Shown here: positions 31,154 to 39,329 of the stretch, piece by piece | Layout: every line of letters begins with the position of its first letter | How positions within the stretch are numbered: the first letter of the stretch is position 1 | NCBI GenBank assembly: GCA_934525405.1 | Contig: CAKSZF010000005.1 | Span: 1 to 48,170 of the forward strand | Direction: 5' to 3' | DNA from: an uncultured Faecalibacterium sp. | GTDB lineage: Bacteria; Bacillota; Clostridia; Oscillospirales; Ruminococcaceae | Length of the DNA: 48,170 nucleotides | Translations under genes and position numbers: made by a program | Notes under the pieces: model-generated | What the model saw: only the letters and a program-made list of their open reading frames with translations | Told to the model about the DNA's origin: nothing | Database searches by the model: none

Positions 31154-32214
31154 CCCTTGGCGGAAAGCCCCTGCAAGTACCCATTTTGCAGGGCGGTATG
31201 GGCGTGGGCGTTTCGCTGGGCGGGCTGGCAGGTGCGGTAGCGGCCTGCGGCGGCATGGGGTGCATCTCCACCGCCGATGCAGGCTACCGCGAGCCGGATT
31301 TTTCCCGCGACCCGGCGGCAGCCAACCACCGCGCCCTGACCGCAGAAATTCAAAAAGCCAAGGCCATTGCCGGGGGCATGGGTCTGGTAGCCATCAATGC
31401 GATGGTAGCCACCCGGGACTATGCCGAGGCTATCCGCACCGCCGTAGCGGCGGGGGTGGATGCCGTGGTCTCCGGTGCGGGTCTGCCGCTGGAGCTGCCG
31501 GGCATCGTGGGCACCAAAGAGGTGGCCATTGCGCCCATCGTATCCAGTGCCCGGGCGGCAAAGCTCATCCTGCGCCGCTGGGCAAAGGGCTTTGACCGCA
31601 CCGCCGATTTTGTGGTCATCGAGGGCTGCAAGGCAGGCGGGCATCTCGGCTTTGCCGAAGAGGACCTGCTGGCCGACCGCTGCCAGACTTTGGACGAGAT
31701 TCTGCCCGGGGTGCTGGCCGAGGTAAAGCCTTACGAGGAACAATACGGCCACGCCATCCCGGTATTTGTGGCGGGCGGCGTGTACACCGGTGCCGACATG
31801 GCACACTTTACAAAGCTTGGCGCTGCAGGTGTGCAGCTTGCTACCCGCTTTATCCCCACCTGCGAGTGCGACGCCTCCCAGACCTACAAGGACGTGCTGC
31901 TGGCGGCAAAGCCGGAGGATGTGCGCATCATCCACAGCCCGGTGGGAATGCCCGGCCGCGCGCTGAACACCCCGCTGGTGCAGGCGCTGGCTGAGGGCAA
32001 ACGCTTCCCGCCCAAGCACTGCGCCCGGTGTCTCAAGACCTGCGACCCCGCCGCCGTGCCCTACTGCATCACCCACGCCCTCATCGAGGCGGTGAAGGGC
32101 AACGTGGAGGAAGGGCTCTTCTTCTGCGGCGAAAACGTGGGCAGGCTGGACCGGATGCGCACCGTGCGCGAGCTGATGGACGAACTTGTGACCGAATGGA
32201 GGCAGAATTTATGA
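31147..32214 (+). CDS. FabX-like NPD-family flavoprotein with Cys cluster
   Basis: A 355-residue TIM-barrel flavoprotein related to FabK and nitronate monooxygenases but with a distinct C-terminus. It shows ILQGGMGVGVSLGGLAG (13-29), VSGAGLPLELPG, IEGCKAGGHLGF with His166, FVAGGVYTGADMAHF and SPVGMPGRALNTP (264-276). A CX2CX3CX7C cluster follows (Cys292, 295, 299, 307), then EEGLFFCGENVGRLDRM. From memory the C-terminal third closely resembles Helicobacter pylori FabX, an FMN and [4Fe-4S] dehydrogenase/isomerase that makes unsaturated acyl-ACP. Pipelines would call it nitronate monooxygenase. It lies between fabK and fabD, so an acyl-ACP substrate is likely. Start 31147 overlaps fabK. Confidence 0.8.
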   Translation: MLTLGGKPLQVPILQGGMGVGVSLGGLAGAVAACGGMGCISTADAGYREPDFSRDPAAANHRALTAEIQKAKAIAGGMGLVAINAMVATRDYAEAIRTAVAAGVDAVVSGAGLPLELPGIVGTKEVAIAPIVSSARAAKLILRRWAKGFDRTADFVVIEGCKAGGHLGFAEEDLLADRCQTLDEILPGVLAEVKPYEEQYGHAIPVFVAGGVYTGADMAHFTKLGAAGVQLATRFIPTCECDASQTYKDVLLAAKPEDVRIIHSPVGMPGRALNTPLVQALAEGKRFPPKHCARCLKTCDPAAVPYCITHALIEAVKGNVEEGLFFCGENVGRLDRMRTVRELMDELVTEWRQNL

Positions 32215-33143
32215 AGCTTGCCGTACTTTACGCCGGTCAGGGTGCACAGCACCCCGGCATGGGCAAGGAATTTTACGAAGCATCTCCCGCCTTCCGGGCG
32301 GCCTTTGACAGCGCAGCGCTGGATTTTGACCTGCACCGCGTCTGCTTTGAGGACCCGGACGGCGTTTTGAATCAGACCGAATACACCCAGCCCTGCATGG
32401 TGGCCTTTGCCTGCGGCGTGACCGCCGTGCTGGCCGAAAAGGGCGTAAAACCCGCCTATCTGGCAGGGCTTTCGCTGGGCGAATACTCCGCGCTGCAGGC
32501 AGCCGGGGTATTCACCGCAAAGCAGGCCATTGAGCTGACGGCCTTCCGGGGCAAGGCCATGGCCGAGGCTGCAAAGGGCCTTGACTGCGGCATGACTGCC
32601 GTGCTGGGACTGGACAGAGAAAAACTGTCTGCCTGCTGCGAACAGGCGGCAGAGGCGGGCTGTGTGCAGATCTGCAACTACAACTGCCCGGGACAGCTGG
32701 TCATCGGCGGCGAAAAGGCCGCTGTGGAGCAGGCTGCCGCGCTGGCAAAGGAAGCCGGTGCCCGCCGCTGCATCCCGCTGAAGGTCAGCGGCCCCTTCCA
32801 CACAAAGCTGATGGCTCCCGCAGGAGATGCGCTGGCACAACGCTTTGCGGGCGAGCAGTTCGGCGCTATGGAGACGCCGGTGCTGTTCAACTGTCTGGGA
32901 CATGAAAAGGCCGAGACCGACAGCATCCCGCAGCTGCTGGTAAAGCAGGTGCAGAGCAGCGTCTACATGGAAGATACCCTGCGCCGCTTGGGTGAACTGG
33001 GCGTGGACCACATTCTGGAAGTCGGCCCCGGCAACGCCCTGAGCGGTTTTGTGAAAAAGACCCTGCCCGGGGTGGTCTGCACCGCAGTGGAGACCCCGGA
33101 ACAGCTGGATGCGGTGCTGACCGCATGGAAGGAAGCAGAATGA
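32211..33143 (+). CDS. fabD: Malonyl-CoA:ACP transacylase
   Basis: A 310-residue FabD that loads malonate onto ACP. It shows YAGQGAQHPGMGKEFYE near the start, the nucleophile elbow GLSLGEYSAL with Ser at about 86, Arg in the AFRGKAM segment and the catalytic His in VSGPFHTKLM. ATG 32211 overlaps the preceding stop by ATGA, with GGAGG 5-9 bases upstream. Translational coupling is likely. Confidence 0.95.
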   Translation: MKLAVLYAGQGAQHPGMGKEFYEASPAFRAAFDSAALDFDLHRVCFEDPDGVLNQTEYTQPCMVAFACGVTAVLAEKGVKPAYLAGLSLGEYSALQAAGVFTAKQAIELTAFRGKAMAEAAKGLDCGMTAVLGLDREKLSACCEQAAEAGCVQICNYNCPGQLVIGGEKAAVEQAAALAKEAGARRCIPLKVSGPFHTKLMAPAGDALAQRFAGEQFGAMETPVLFNCLGHEKAETDSIPQLLVKQVQSSVYMEDTLRRLGELGVDHILEVGPGNALSGFVKKTLPGVVCTAVETPEQLDAVLTAWKEAE

Positions 33144-33889
33144 GCGAAGAAAAGCTGACCCGCGCCGCCATTGTTACCGGCGGCAGCCGGGGCATTGGCC
33201 GCGCAGTGTGCGTGGCACTGGCAAAGCAGGGCTGCAATGTGGTGGTGAACTACTGCCACGGCGCAGAGCCTGCGGAGCAGACGGCAGCGCTCTGCCGCGC
33301 CGAGGGCGTGCAGGCGGTGACCGTGCAGGCGGATGTATCCACCGCCGAGGGCTGCAAAGCGCTGTTCGATGCCGCCGCCGAGGCCTTTGGCCGGGTGGAT
33401 GTGCTGGTGAACAACGCGGGCATCACCCGGGATAACCTGATTTTGCGCCTGACCGAGCAGGATTTTGACGCGGTGCTGGACACCAACCTGAAAAGCGCCT
33501 TTCTCTGCTGCAAGGAAGCTGCCCGCCGTATGGTGCGCCAGCGCTATGGCCGCATCGTGAACCTTTCCAGCGTGGTGGCACTGCGCGGCAATGCCGGGCA
33601 GACCAACTACGCCGCCAGCAAGGCGGGGCTTATTGGCCTGACCAAGAGCCTTGCCCGGGAACTGGCTGCACGGAACGTGACCGTGAACGCGGTAGCGCCC
33701 GGCTTTATCGACACCGACATGACTGCCGTGCTGCCGGAGGCGGTGCGCACCGGCATGACGCAGGGCATCCCCGCGGGCCGCGCAGGCCAGCCGGAGGATG
33801 TGGCGCAGGCAGTGGCGTTTTTTGCCGCAGAACAAAGCAGCTATCTCACCGGGCAGGTGCTCTGTGTGGACGGCGGCATGGCAATGTAA
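33140..33889 (+). CDS. fabG: 3-oxoacyl-ACP reductase
   Basis: A 249-residue short-chain dehydrogenase that reduces 3-oxoacyl-ACP with NADPH. It shows the Rossmann motif TGGSRGIGRAV (about 14-24), NNAG, catalytic Ser in NLSSVVALRGN, YAASK with Tyr/Lys, and PGFIDTDMT. The ATG at 33140 overlaps the fabD stop and has an AAGGAAG site. Confidence 0.95.
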   Translation: MSEEKLTRAAIVTGGSRGIGRAVCVALAKQGCNVVVNYCHGAEPAEQTAALCRAEGVQAVTVQADVSTAEGCKALFDAAAEAFGRVDVLVNNAGITRDNLILRLTEQDFDAVLDTNLKSAFLCCKEAARRMVRQRYGRIVNLSSVVALRGNAGQTNYAASKAGLIGLTKSLARELAARNVTVNAVAPGFIDTDMTAVLPEAVRTGMTQGIPAGRAGQPEDVAQAVAFFAAEQSSYLTGQVLCVDGGMAM

Positions 33890-33901
33890 AGGAGAACCCT
33901 T

Positions 33902-35140
33902 ATGGAAAAACGCAGAGTTGTGATCACCGGCCTTGGCACGGTGAACCCGCTGGGCAACAATGTGGCCGACAGCTGGGCAGCAGCCCGTGCCGGTAAATGC
34001 GGCATCGGCCCCATCACCCAGTTCGATACCACCGACTTCAAGTGCAAGCTGGCCGGTGAGGTAAAGGATTTTGACCCCGAGACCGTGGTGGATAAAAAGG
34101 AAGTCCGCAAGATGGCACGCTTCACCCTGCTGGCACTGGGCGCTGCCGCCGAAGCCATTGCAGACAGCGGCATCGATACGGAAGCCGAGGGCAAAAACAT
34201 CGGCGTCATCCTGTCCAGCGGCATCGGCGGTCTGCCCACCATTGAGGAGCAGCACGCACGCGGCGAGGAAAAGGGCATGGAGAAGGTAAGCCCCTACTTT
34301 GTGCCCATGGCCATTGCCAACATGGCAGCGGCACAGGTGGCTATCCGCTTCGGTCTGAAGGGCATGTGCACCTGCCCGGTCACGGCCTGCGCCGGCGGCA
34401 CCAACGCCGTGGGCGATGCCTTCCACCGCATCCGGGACGGCTACGAGCCGGTGATGGTCTGCGGCGGCGCGGAAAGCTGTATCAGCCCCTTGGGCATCGG
34501 CGGCTTTACCAGCATGAAGGCGCTTTCCACCGCCACCGACCCGGACGCTGCTAGCCTGCCCTTTGACGCCCGCCGCGGCGGCTTTGTCATGGGCGAGGGC
34601 AGCGGTGTGCTGGTGCTGGAAGAGCTGGAGCACGCAAGAGCGCGCGGCGCACACATCTACGCCGAGGTGGTGGGCTACGGTGCCAACTGCGATGCCTATC
34701 ACTTTACCGCGCCCGCACCCGGCGGCGCAGGTGCCATCGACTGCATGAAGCTGACCTTGGCGGATGCCGGACTTGCACCGGAGCAGGTGGACCACATCAA
34801 CGCTCACGGCACCGGCACCCACATGAACGATGCCTGCGAGACTGCCGCCATTCACGCCGTGTTCGGCGCACACGCAAAGGAAATGACCGTGGTCAGCACC
34901 AAGAGCATGACCGGCCATCTGCTGGGCGGTGCGGGCGGCATTGAGGCTGTGTTCACTGCGCTGGCACTGCGGGATCAGTTTGCCCCGCCCACCATCCACT
35001 ACGCCCAGCCCGACCCGGAGTGTGATCTGGACTATGTGCCCAACACCGGGCGGCAGCAGAAGATGCAGTACGCACTGAGCAACAGCTTGGGCTTTGGCGG
35101 TCACAACGCCTGCATCGCCCTGCGCAGATGGGAGGGCTGA
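33902..35140 (+). CDS. fabF: 3-oxoacyl-ACP synthase II
   Basis: A 412-residue KAS II elongating enzyme. The catalytic Cys lies in PVTACAGGTNAVGDA (about 164), the two His in INAHGTGTHMND and SMTGHLLGGAGG, and the C-terminal SLGFGGHNA is present. The ribosome site AAAGGAGA precedes 33902. In bacteria with a FabB/FabF split this would be FabF-like. No second KAS I is present in the operon. Confidence 0.95.
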   Translation: MEKRRVVITGLGTVNPLGNNVADSWAAARAGKCGIGPITQFDTTDFKCKLAGEVKDFDPETVVDKKEVRKMARFTLLALGAAAEAIADSGIDTEAEGKNIGVILSSGIGGLPTIEEQHARGEEKGMEKVSPYFVPMAIANMAAAQVAIRFGLKGMCTCPVTACAGGTNAVGDAFHRIRDGYEPVMVCGGAESCISPLGIGGFTSMKALSTATDPDAASLPFDARRGGFVMGEGSGVLVLEELEHARARGAHIYAEVVGYGANCDAYHFTAPAPGGAGAIDCMKLTLADAGLAPEQVDHINAHGTGTHMNDACETAAIHAVFGAHAKEMTVVSTKSMTGHLLGGAGGIEAVFTALALRDQFAPPTIHYAQPDPECDLDYVPNTGRQQKMQYALSNSLGFGGHNACIALRRWEG

Positions 35141-35143
35141 CCC

Positions 35144-35614
35144 ATGGCAGAGCTCCGTACCGTGCGTGAAAACGCCAACACTCTGAGCAGTGTGCAGATC
35201 GCGGAGATCCTGCCCCACCGCTACCCCTTTGCCCTCGTGGACCGCGTTCTGGACTACGAGCCGGGGCAGTGGGCCATCGGCCGCAAGTGCGTCACCCGCA
35301 ACGAAGAATTCTTCAACGGCCACTTCCCGGCACAGCCGGTCATGCCCGGCGTGCTGCTGCTGGAAGCACTGGCACAGACCGGCGCTGTGGCGGCGCTGAG
35401 CCTGCCGGAAAACAAGGGCAAGCTGGCGCTGTTCGGCGGCATCAAGAGTGCCCGCTTCCGTAAGCAGGTCGTCCCTGGGGACGTGCTCACCCTGCACTGT
35501 GAATTGGTGCAGCAGCACGGCGCTGTGGGCGTAGGCAAAGCCTCGGCTTGGGTGGACGGCAAGTGCGCCGTCACCGCAGAGCTGACCTTTGTGCTGACCG
35601 AAGCAGCAGAATAA
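35144..35614 (+). CDS. fabZ: 3-hydroxyacyl-ACP dehydratase
   Basis: A 156-residue hot-dog protein that dehydrates 3-hydroxyacyl-ACP. It shows [14 protein letters not shown] with the catalytic His (about 26), and [20 protein letters not shown] with the partner Glu. It is the only dehydratase in the operon. FabZ normally cannot isomerise to cis-3, so unsaturated chains would need another enzyme, for which the FabX-like gene is the candidate. It lies 3 bases after fabF. Confidence 0.95.
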   Translation: MAELRTVRENANTLSSVQIAEILPHRYPFALVDRVLDYEPGQWAIGRKCVTRNEEFFNGHFPAQPVMPGVLLLEALAQTGAVAALSLPENKGKLALFGGIKSARFRKQVVPGDVLTLHCELVQQHGAVGVGKASAWVDGKCAVTAELTFVLTEAAE

Positions 35615-35625
35615 AAAACGAATGC

Positions 35626-35672
35626 AAAAAAAGAGATAGGTAATCCCTTTCGGGAAAGCCTATCTCTTTTTT
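35626..35672. terminator. Bidirectional terminator of the fab operon and the GDPD gene
   Basis: The stem AAAGAGATAGG (35630-35640) pairs with CCTATCTCTTT (35659-35669), and an inner stem CCCTTTCGGG lies in the loop region. It is flanked by A and T runs, between convergent genes. Confidence 0.88.
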
Positions 35673-35704
35673 GTTAGGATTATTTATAAGGGCCCTGCGC
35701 TGTC

Positions 35705-36766
35705 TTATTCTGCGGCGGCTGCCCCGGCGTCCGATTCAGCAGCGGGGGCGGGCTCTGCCGGGGTGACTTCTGCCGGGGTTTCTTCTGCCGGGGCGATCGC
35801 CGCCAGCTCCTTCTCTGCCCACTCCCGCACACGGTCGGGGCGGTTGGTGATGTAGGCATCGGCGCTGGTGCGCAGCAGGCTGCGGACGGCCTCCTCCGTA
35901 TCCATCGTCCACAAAGACACCTTGATGCCCATCTCGTGCAGCGCGTCAATGAAACCGGCGCTTTTGTAGGCGGTATGGTACTCGCAGCTGACCCACTCCG
36001 GCACAAAGTCCAGACTGCGGATGTAGGCGGGCAGATCCCGCTGCGCCATCAGGTTTTTGTAGATCTCGTTCAGGCTCTCGCCGGGAAAGTTTGCCTGCAG
36101 CATGCTTACCTTATCGCTTATCCAGCGGGTCATCCAGCCGCAGTTTTCCTCGTCCGCTGCGCTCTCCGGCAGGGCGGCGTCCATGGCTTCCATGTCGTCC
36201 ATGCCGTTGGTCAGTCCCAGATCCTTCCAGATGATGGGCGGCGGCAGCAGCATGCTTTCCAGCTCGCCGTATACCAGCGCACCCACCCGCAGTTCGGGCA
36301 TCAGCTGTTTTGCCTGCCGCAGCAGCGCGTGGTTGAAGGAAATCAGGATCACCTGTTCTACCATCTCTGTCTGCCGCAGCACTTCCAGCACCCGGGGCAC
36401 GAATTCCGGGTCGTTGTTCATGGTGGATTTCAGCTCCAGATGCACGGTGCAGCCCGGCATCTGTTTGCACAGCTCCATGGCCTCCTGTAAGGTGGCAATC
36501 TTCTCGTCCCGATAGATGGCGTCCTTCCAGCTGCCGAAATCCAGCTCTTTTAGATCGCCCATGGTCATATCATAGATCTTGCCGGAAATATCCGTGTGCA
36601 GATCGATCATATAGTCGTGATGGATCACGAGTCCGTCGTCAATGGTCTGCTGTACATCCATCTCTACGCCGTCTGCGCCCAGCTCCATGGCCTTTTTAAA
36701 GGCGATCAGGGTGTTTTCCGGTGCAAGATAGGAAGCACCGCGGTGTGCAATGATTTGTGGTGTCAT
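35705..36766 (-). CDS. Glycerophosphodiester phosphodiesterase
   Basis: A 353-residue GDPD-family TIM-barrel enzyme that hydrolyses glycerophosphodiesters to glycerol 3-phosphate and an alcohol. Catalytic motifs are IIAHRGASYLAPENTL (5-20), GVEMDVQQTIDDGLVIHHD with the metal-site Glu, Asp and His, and VHLELKS. The barrel ends near residue 305, and an Ala/Pro/Glu/Thr-rich low-complexity tail of about 45 residues follows. No signal peptide is seen, so it is probably cytoplasmic. ATG 36766 has a GGAGAA site. A link to membrane lipid turnover beside the fab operon is possible. Confidence 0.9.
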   Translation of the reverse strand: MTPQIIAHRGASYLAPENTLIAFKKAMELGADGVEMDVQQTIDDGLVIHHDYMIDLHTDISGKIYDMTMGDLKELDFGSWKDAIYRDEKIATLQEAMELCKQMPGCTVHLELKSTMNNDPEFVPRVLEVLRQTEMVEQVILISFNHALLRQAKQLMPELRVGALVYGELESMLLPPPIIWKDLGLTNGMDDMEAMDAALPESAADEENCGWMTRWISDKVSMLQANFPGESLNEIYKNLMAQRDLPAYIRSLDFVPEWVSCEYHTAYKSAGFIDALHEMGIKVSLWTMDTEEAVRSLLRTSADAYITNRPDRVREWAEKELAAIAPAEETPAEVTPAEPAPAAESDAGAAAAE

Positions 36767-36847
36767 AAATTCTTCTCCGTTATTGATTCTTTCTCACATG
36801 TTTATGCCCCGGCGCTGCCGTACCGCTGACAGTGCCGGGACGCTTGC

Positions 36848-37058
36848 TCAAGCCAAGTCCCCGCCATCCGAGGCAATGACCTTTTTGTACCGGTAGTAGA
36901 TGGTGCTCAAAGTCACCCGCAGACCCACCGTGATGCAGCGGCTGAAATAGTAACTGAAGGACACAAAATCCACCGTGCCCTTCCGCAGTGTGCGGTCATC
37001 TTCGGGCTGGTTGACGGCAGCTGGCCGCTCCGCAAAAACCTTTGGGGAATTTGCCCAT
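36848..37058 (-). pseudogene. Remnant of a GH1 6-phospho-beta-glucosidase gene
   Basis: About 210 bases retain three pieces of a GH1 6-phospho-beta-glucosidase of about 470 residues. The N-terminus (MGKFPKGF, then a shifted GAA..VNQ) sits behind an intact AAGGAGG site. An internal piece reads EDDRTLRKGTVDFVSFSYY. A third reads VGLRVTLSTIYYRYKKVIAS and runs into DGGDLA and a stop, joining the GLRVTLNELYDRYQK-type motif to the YKKVIASNGEDL-type C-terminus. Two large deletions and one frameshift are needed to explain it. The gene cannot be functional. Confidence 0.75.
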
Positions 37059-37381
37059 ACTTTTTACCTCCTTATCCCTTTTGCGTCCCTGCGGAGCTCA
37101 AATATCCTCATACTACTTATGATACCGCAACCGGCGGCGCTTGTCCATGACTGCATTTTGCAAAGGTTGGTGCATTTGGGGATAAAGTATGACTTTTATC
37201 GTCAAAACGCCGAAATTCCTTGCTGCTTTTTGCGCACTTTTCACGATAAAAACACAAAACTTGCCTGTTTTTCTTTTATTCTGTTCCTTTTAAACCGCGC
37301 GGCAGTATGGTAGAATAGTAGTGTAAGAACTGCGCCGCGCTGCTGCGCTGCTGAGAACATGGAAAAATGGAGTGTTTGATT
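37059..37381. other. Intergenic region ahead of purC
   Basis: A 323-base non-coding stretch. It holds the ribosome site of the GH1 remnant on the minus strand, a 9-bp inverted repeat (TTTTATCGT at 37194-37202 with ACGATAAAA at 37243-37251), and a -10-like TAGAAT at 37311-37316 that probably belongs to purC, with a poor -35 (TTTTAA, 37288-37293). I see no purine riboswitch core. Confidence 0.5.
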
Positions 37382-38251
37382 ATGACAGAGTTCAAACCCA
37401 TCAAAGAAGGCAAGGTCCGCGAGATCTACGACAATGGCGACAGCCTGATCATGGTTGCCACCGACCGCATTTCTGCGTTTGACGTCATCCTGAAAAACAA
37501 GGTCACCAAAAAGGGCACCGTGCTCACCCAGATGAGCAAGTTCTGGTTCGATTACACCCGCGATCTGCTGCCCAACCACATGCTGAGTGTGGATGTGCAG
37601 GAGATGCCGGAGTTCTTCCGTCAGCCCCAGTTCACCGGCAACAGCATGATGTGCCGCAAGCTGACCATGCTGCCCATCGAGTGCATCGTGCGCGGCTACA
37701 TTACCGGCAGCGGCTGGGCCAGCTACCAAAAGACCGGCAAGGTGTGCGGCATCCAGCTGCCCGAGGGTCTGAAGGAGTCCGATAAGCTGCCCGAGCCCAT
37801 CTACACCCCCTCCACCAAGGCAGAGATCGGCGATCACGACGAGAACATTTCCTACGAGCAGAGCATCGACGTGCTGGAAAAGCAGTTCCCCGGCCACGGT
37901 CTGGAGTACGCCACCAAGCTGCGCGACTACACCATTGCCCTGTACAAGAAGTGCGCCGAGTACGCACTGTCCCGCGGCATCATCATTGCCGATACCAAGT
38001 TCGAGTTTGGTCTGGACGAGGACGGCAACGTGGTGCTGGGCGACGAGATGCTGACCCCGGATTCCTCCCGCTTCTGGCCGCTGGAGGGCTACGAGCCGGG
38101 TCACAGCCAGCCCTCCTTCGACAAGCAGTTCGTGCGCGACTGGCTGAAGGCCAACCCCGACAGCAACTACGACCTGCCGCAAGATGTCATTGACAAGACC
38201 ATTGCCAAGTATCTGGAGGCCTACGAGCTGCTGACCGGCAAAAAGCTGTAA
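37382..38251 (+). CDS. purC: SAICAR synthetase (phosphoribosylaminoimidazole-succinocarboxamide synthase)
   Basis: A 289-residue long-form PurC that joins aspartate to CAIR in purine synthesis. It shows KEGKVREIYDNGDSLIMVATDRISAFD (given here in part: KVREIYDNGD, ATDRISAFDV), IECIVRGYITGSGWASY, ADTKFEFGLDEDGNVVLGDE in two halves, and TPDSSRFWP. The ATG at 37382 is 10 bases after GGAG; an upstream ATG in the same frame overlaps that site. It is followed by its own terminator. It is the only purine gene in the window. Confidence 0.95.
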   Translation: MTEFKPIKEGKVREIYDNGDSLIMVATDRISAFDVILKNKVTKKGTVLTQMSKFWFDYTRDLLPNHMLSVDVQEMPEFFRQPQFTGNSMMCRKLTMLPIECIVRGYITGSGWASYQKTGKVCGIQLPEGLKESDKLPEPIYTPSTKAEIGDHDENISYEQSIDVLEKQFPGHGLEYATKLRDYTIALYKKCAEYALSRGIIIADTKFEFGLDEDGNVVLGDEMLTPDSSRFWPLEGYEPGHSQPSFDKQFVRDWLKANPDSNYDLPQDVIDKTIAKYLEAYELLTGKKL

Positions 38252-38268
38252 GCGTACATATAGAAAAC

Positions 38269-38307
38269 CAAGGCTGCTGCGGAAAATTTTCTGCAGCGGC
38301 CTTTTTT
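38269..38307 (+). terminator. purC terminator
   Basis: AAGGCTGCTGCGGAAAATTT is the left arm and pairs with a right arm ending GCAGCGGCCTTTTTT through 38307, with a few G:T pairs. The stem sequence is close to those ending the lipoprotein gene and the dcw operon. Confidence 0.85.
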
Positions 38308-38318
38308 GCGCCCGCCCC

Positions 38319-38380
38319 TTGACATTGAGCGGGGAGATGAGTAATATATGTATCGTATCAAACAGTTCCACATCGAACAA
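38319..38380 (+). promoter_or_regulatory. marR promoter with operator-like dyad
   Basis: TTGACA (38319-38324), a 17-base spacer and TAATAT (38342-38347) form a strong promoter. Downstream is CAGTTC-N6-GAACAA (38363-38380). The same layout, TTGTTT-N6-GAACAA, occurs in the ABC exporter promoter at 39357-39374, so this is a likely MarR binding site. Confidence 0.65.
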
Positions 38381-38400
38381 CTTGAATAGAGGAAACCATT

Positions 38401-38883
38401 ATGTGTACACAGCACCCTATTGAAGAGCCCTGCAAGCTGGACCCGCCGTGGGATGGGCCGCAGGTCATCCCCGCCCAGCTGCGCCGGGTGGATAACCTGA
38501 TCTTCCGCAGGCTGAACCAGTTTTCCCGCGCCAACGGGGTAGAGCAGACCACCCCCATGCACGGGTGGATCATCGAGTATCTTTACCGCCACCGGGACGA
38601 GCCGGTGTTCCAGCGGGACATCGAGCGGGAGTTTTCCATCACCCGCTCCACGGTGACGAACATTTTGCAGCTGATGGAGCGCAAGGGCTACATCCAGCGG
38701 CTGAGCGTGCCGCAGGATGCCCGGCTCAAGCAGCTGGTTTTGACCGAGGAGGGTATCCAGCGGCACGAAAAGACCCTGCTTTCCTTCCACCAGACCGATG
38801 ATTATGTGGCCGGTCTGCTGACCGAGGAGGAGAACGCAGAGCTGCTGCGGCTGCTGAACAAGCTGCGGGAGGCGTTGAAATAA
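38401..38883 (+). CDS. MarR-family regulator
   Basis: A 160-residue winged-helix repressor. The helix-turn-helix and wing lie at about 70-112 (FQRDIEREFSITRSTVTNIL, then QLMERKGYIQRL and DARLKQLVLT with the wing Asp/Arg). It is followed, after 517 bases of repeat elements and a promoter, by two ABC exporter genes. The shared half-site GAACAA at both promoters suggests it controls itself and the exporter in response to a toxic compound; the ligand is unknown. A GAGGAA site precedes the start. Confidence 0.87.
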   Translation: MCTQHPIEEPCKLDPPWDGPQVIPAQLRRVDNLIFRRLNQFSRANGVEQTTPMHGWIIEYLYRHRDEPVFQRDIEREFSITRSTVTNILQLMERKGYIQRLSVPQDARLKQLVLTEEGIQRHEKTLLSFHQTDDYVAGLLTEEENAELLRLLNKLREALK

Positions 38884-38894
38884 AGGGGAGCGAA

Positions 38895-39094
38895 CCCTCT
38901 CAGGCGCTCCCGCGCCAGATTCCCCCTTTTGTCACCTACGGTGACATCTTCCCCCGGAGCGGGGGAAGTCTTTCCTCAAAGGGAGAGCCAAGCCGTTATG
39001 TTCGTTGCTGAAGTTTTAAGTATAATGAGAAAGTTTCCGGCAGTGCCCTTGCCTCTCCCTTTGGGAGAGGTGTCACCGTAGGTGACGGAGAGGG
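38895..39094. mobile_element. MITE-like element, family C/D, longer copy
   Basis: A roughly 200-bp palindromic element bounded by CCCTCTC (38895-38901) and GAGAGGG (39088-39094). It shares CCTCTCCCTTTGGGAGAGG-type internal palindromes and end sequences with 30069-30191, in reverse orientation. It carries extra hairpins, including CTACGGTGAC/GTCACCGTAG arms near 38938 and 39073 and a CCCCCGGAGCGGGGG palindrome. It lies next to a family A element. Confidence 0.65.
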
Positions 39095-39107
39095 CGCACG
39101 CCGGGAG

Positions 39108-39257
39108 AAACTCCCCCAGTCTCGCTGCGCTCGACAGCCCCCTCTAGGATGGGGCCTTTGGCATGATGGTACAGTTTCCGGTTAAAGCGCAAAGTTTGCG
39201 AGCGCACCAAAGGCTCCCTCCCAGAGGGAGCTGTCGCCGCAGGCGACTGAGGGAGTT
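39108..39257. mobile_element. MITE-like palindromic element, family A, inverted copy
   Basis: A roughly 150-bp element bounded by AAACTCCCCCAGTC and GACTGAGGGAGTT. Read on the minus strand it aligns along its whole length with 6743-6903, sharing CAGCTCCCTCTGGGAGGGAG, AAACTTTGCGCTTTA and ATGCCAAAGGCCCCATC. With the preceding element it accounts for most of the 517-base gap between marR and the exporter genes. Confidence 0.7.
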
Positions 39258-39329
39258 CAGCCACTTTTCCGTCAAAGCGCCGAAAAAGAACTTGTTAAAT
39301 TAGCAATTATGAACATTTTACGAAACGTC

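Noticed and set aside
31147..32214. Simple assignment as nitronate monooxygenase
   Set aside because: The four-cysteine C-terminal cluster and the location between fabK and fabD fit a fatty acid enzyme better; the nitronate label is a common default for this superfamily.
32963..35518. An 851-codon open frame on the minus strand across fabD-fabZ
   Set aside because: It spans four well-recognised fab genes on the opposite strand and has no recognisable domain; strong codon bias in the real genes keeps the complement open.
37059..37381. A purine riboswitch ahead of purC
   Set aside because: No conserved junction bases or three-way fold could be recognised; only a 9-bp inverted repeat and a -10-like box are present.
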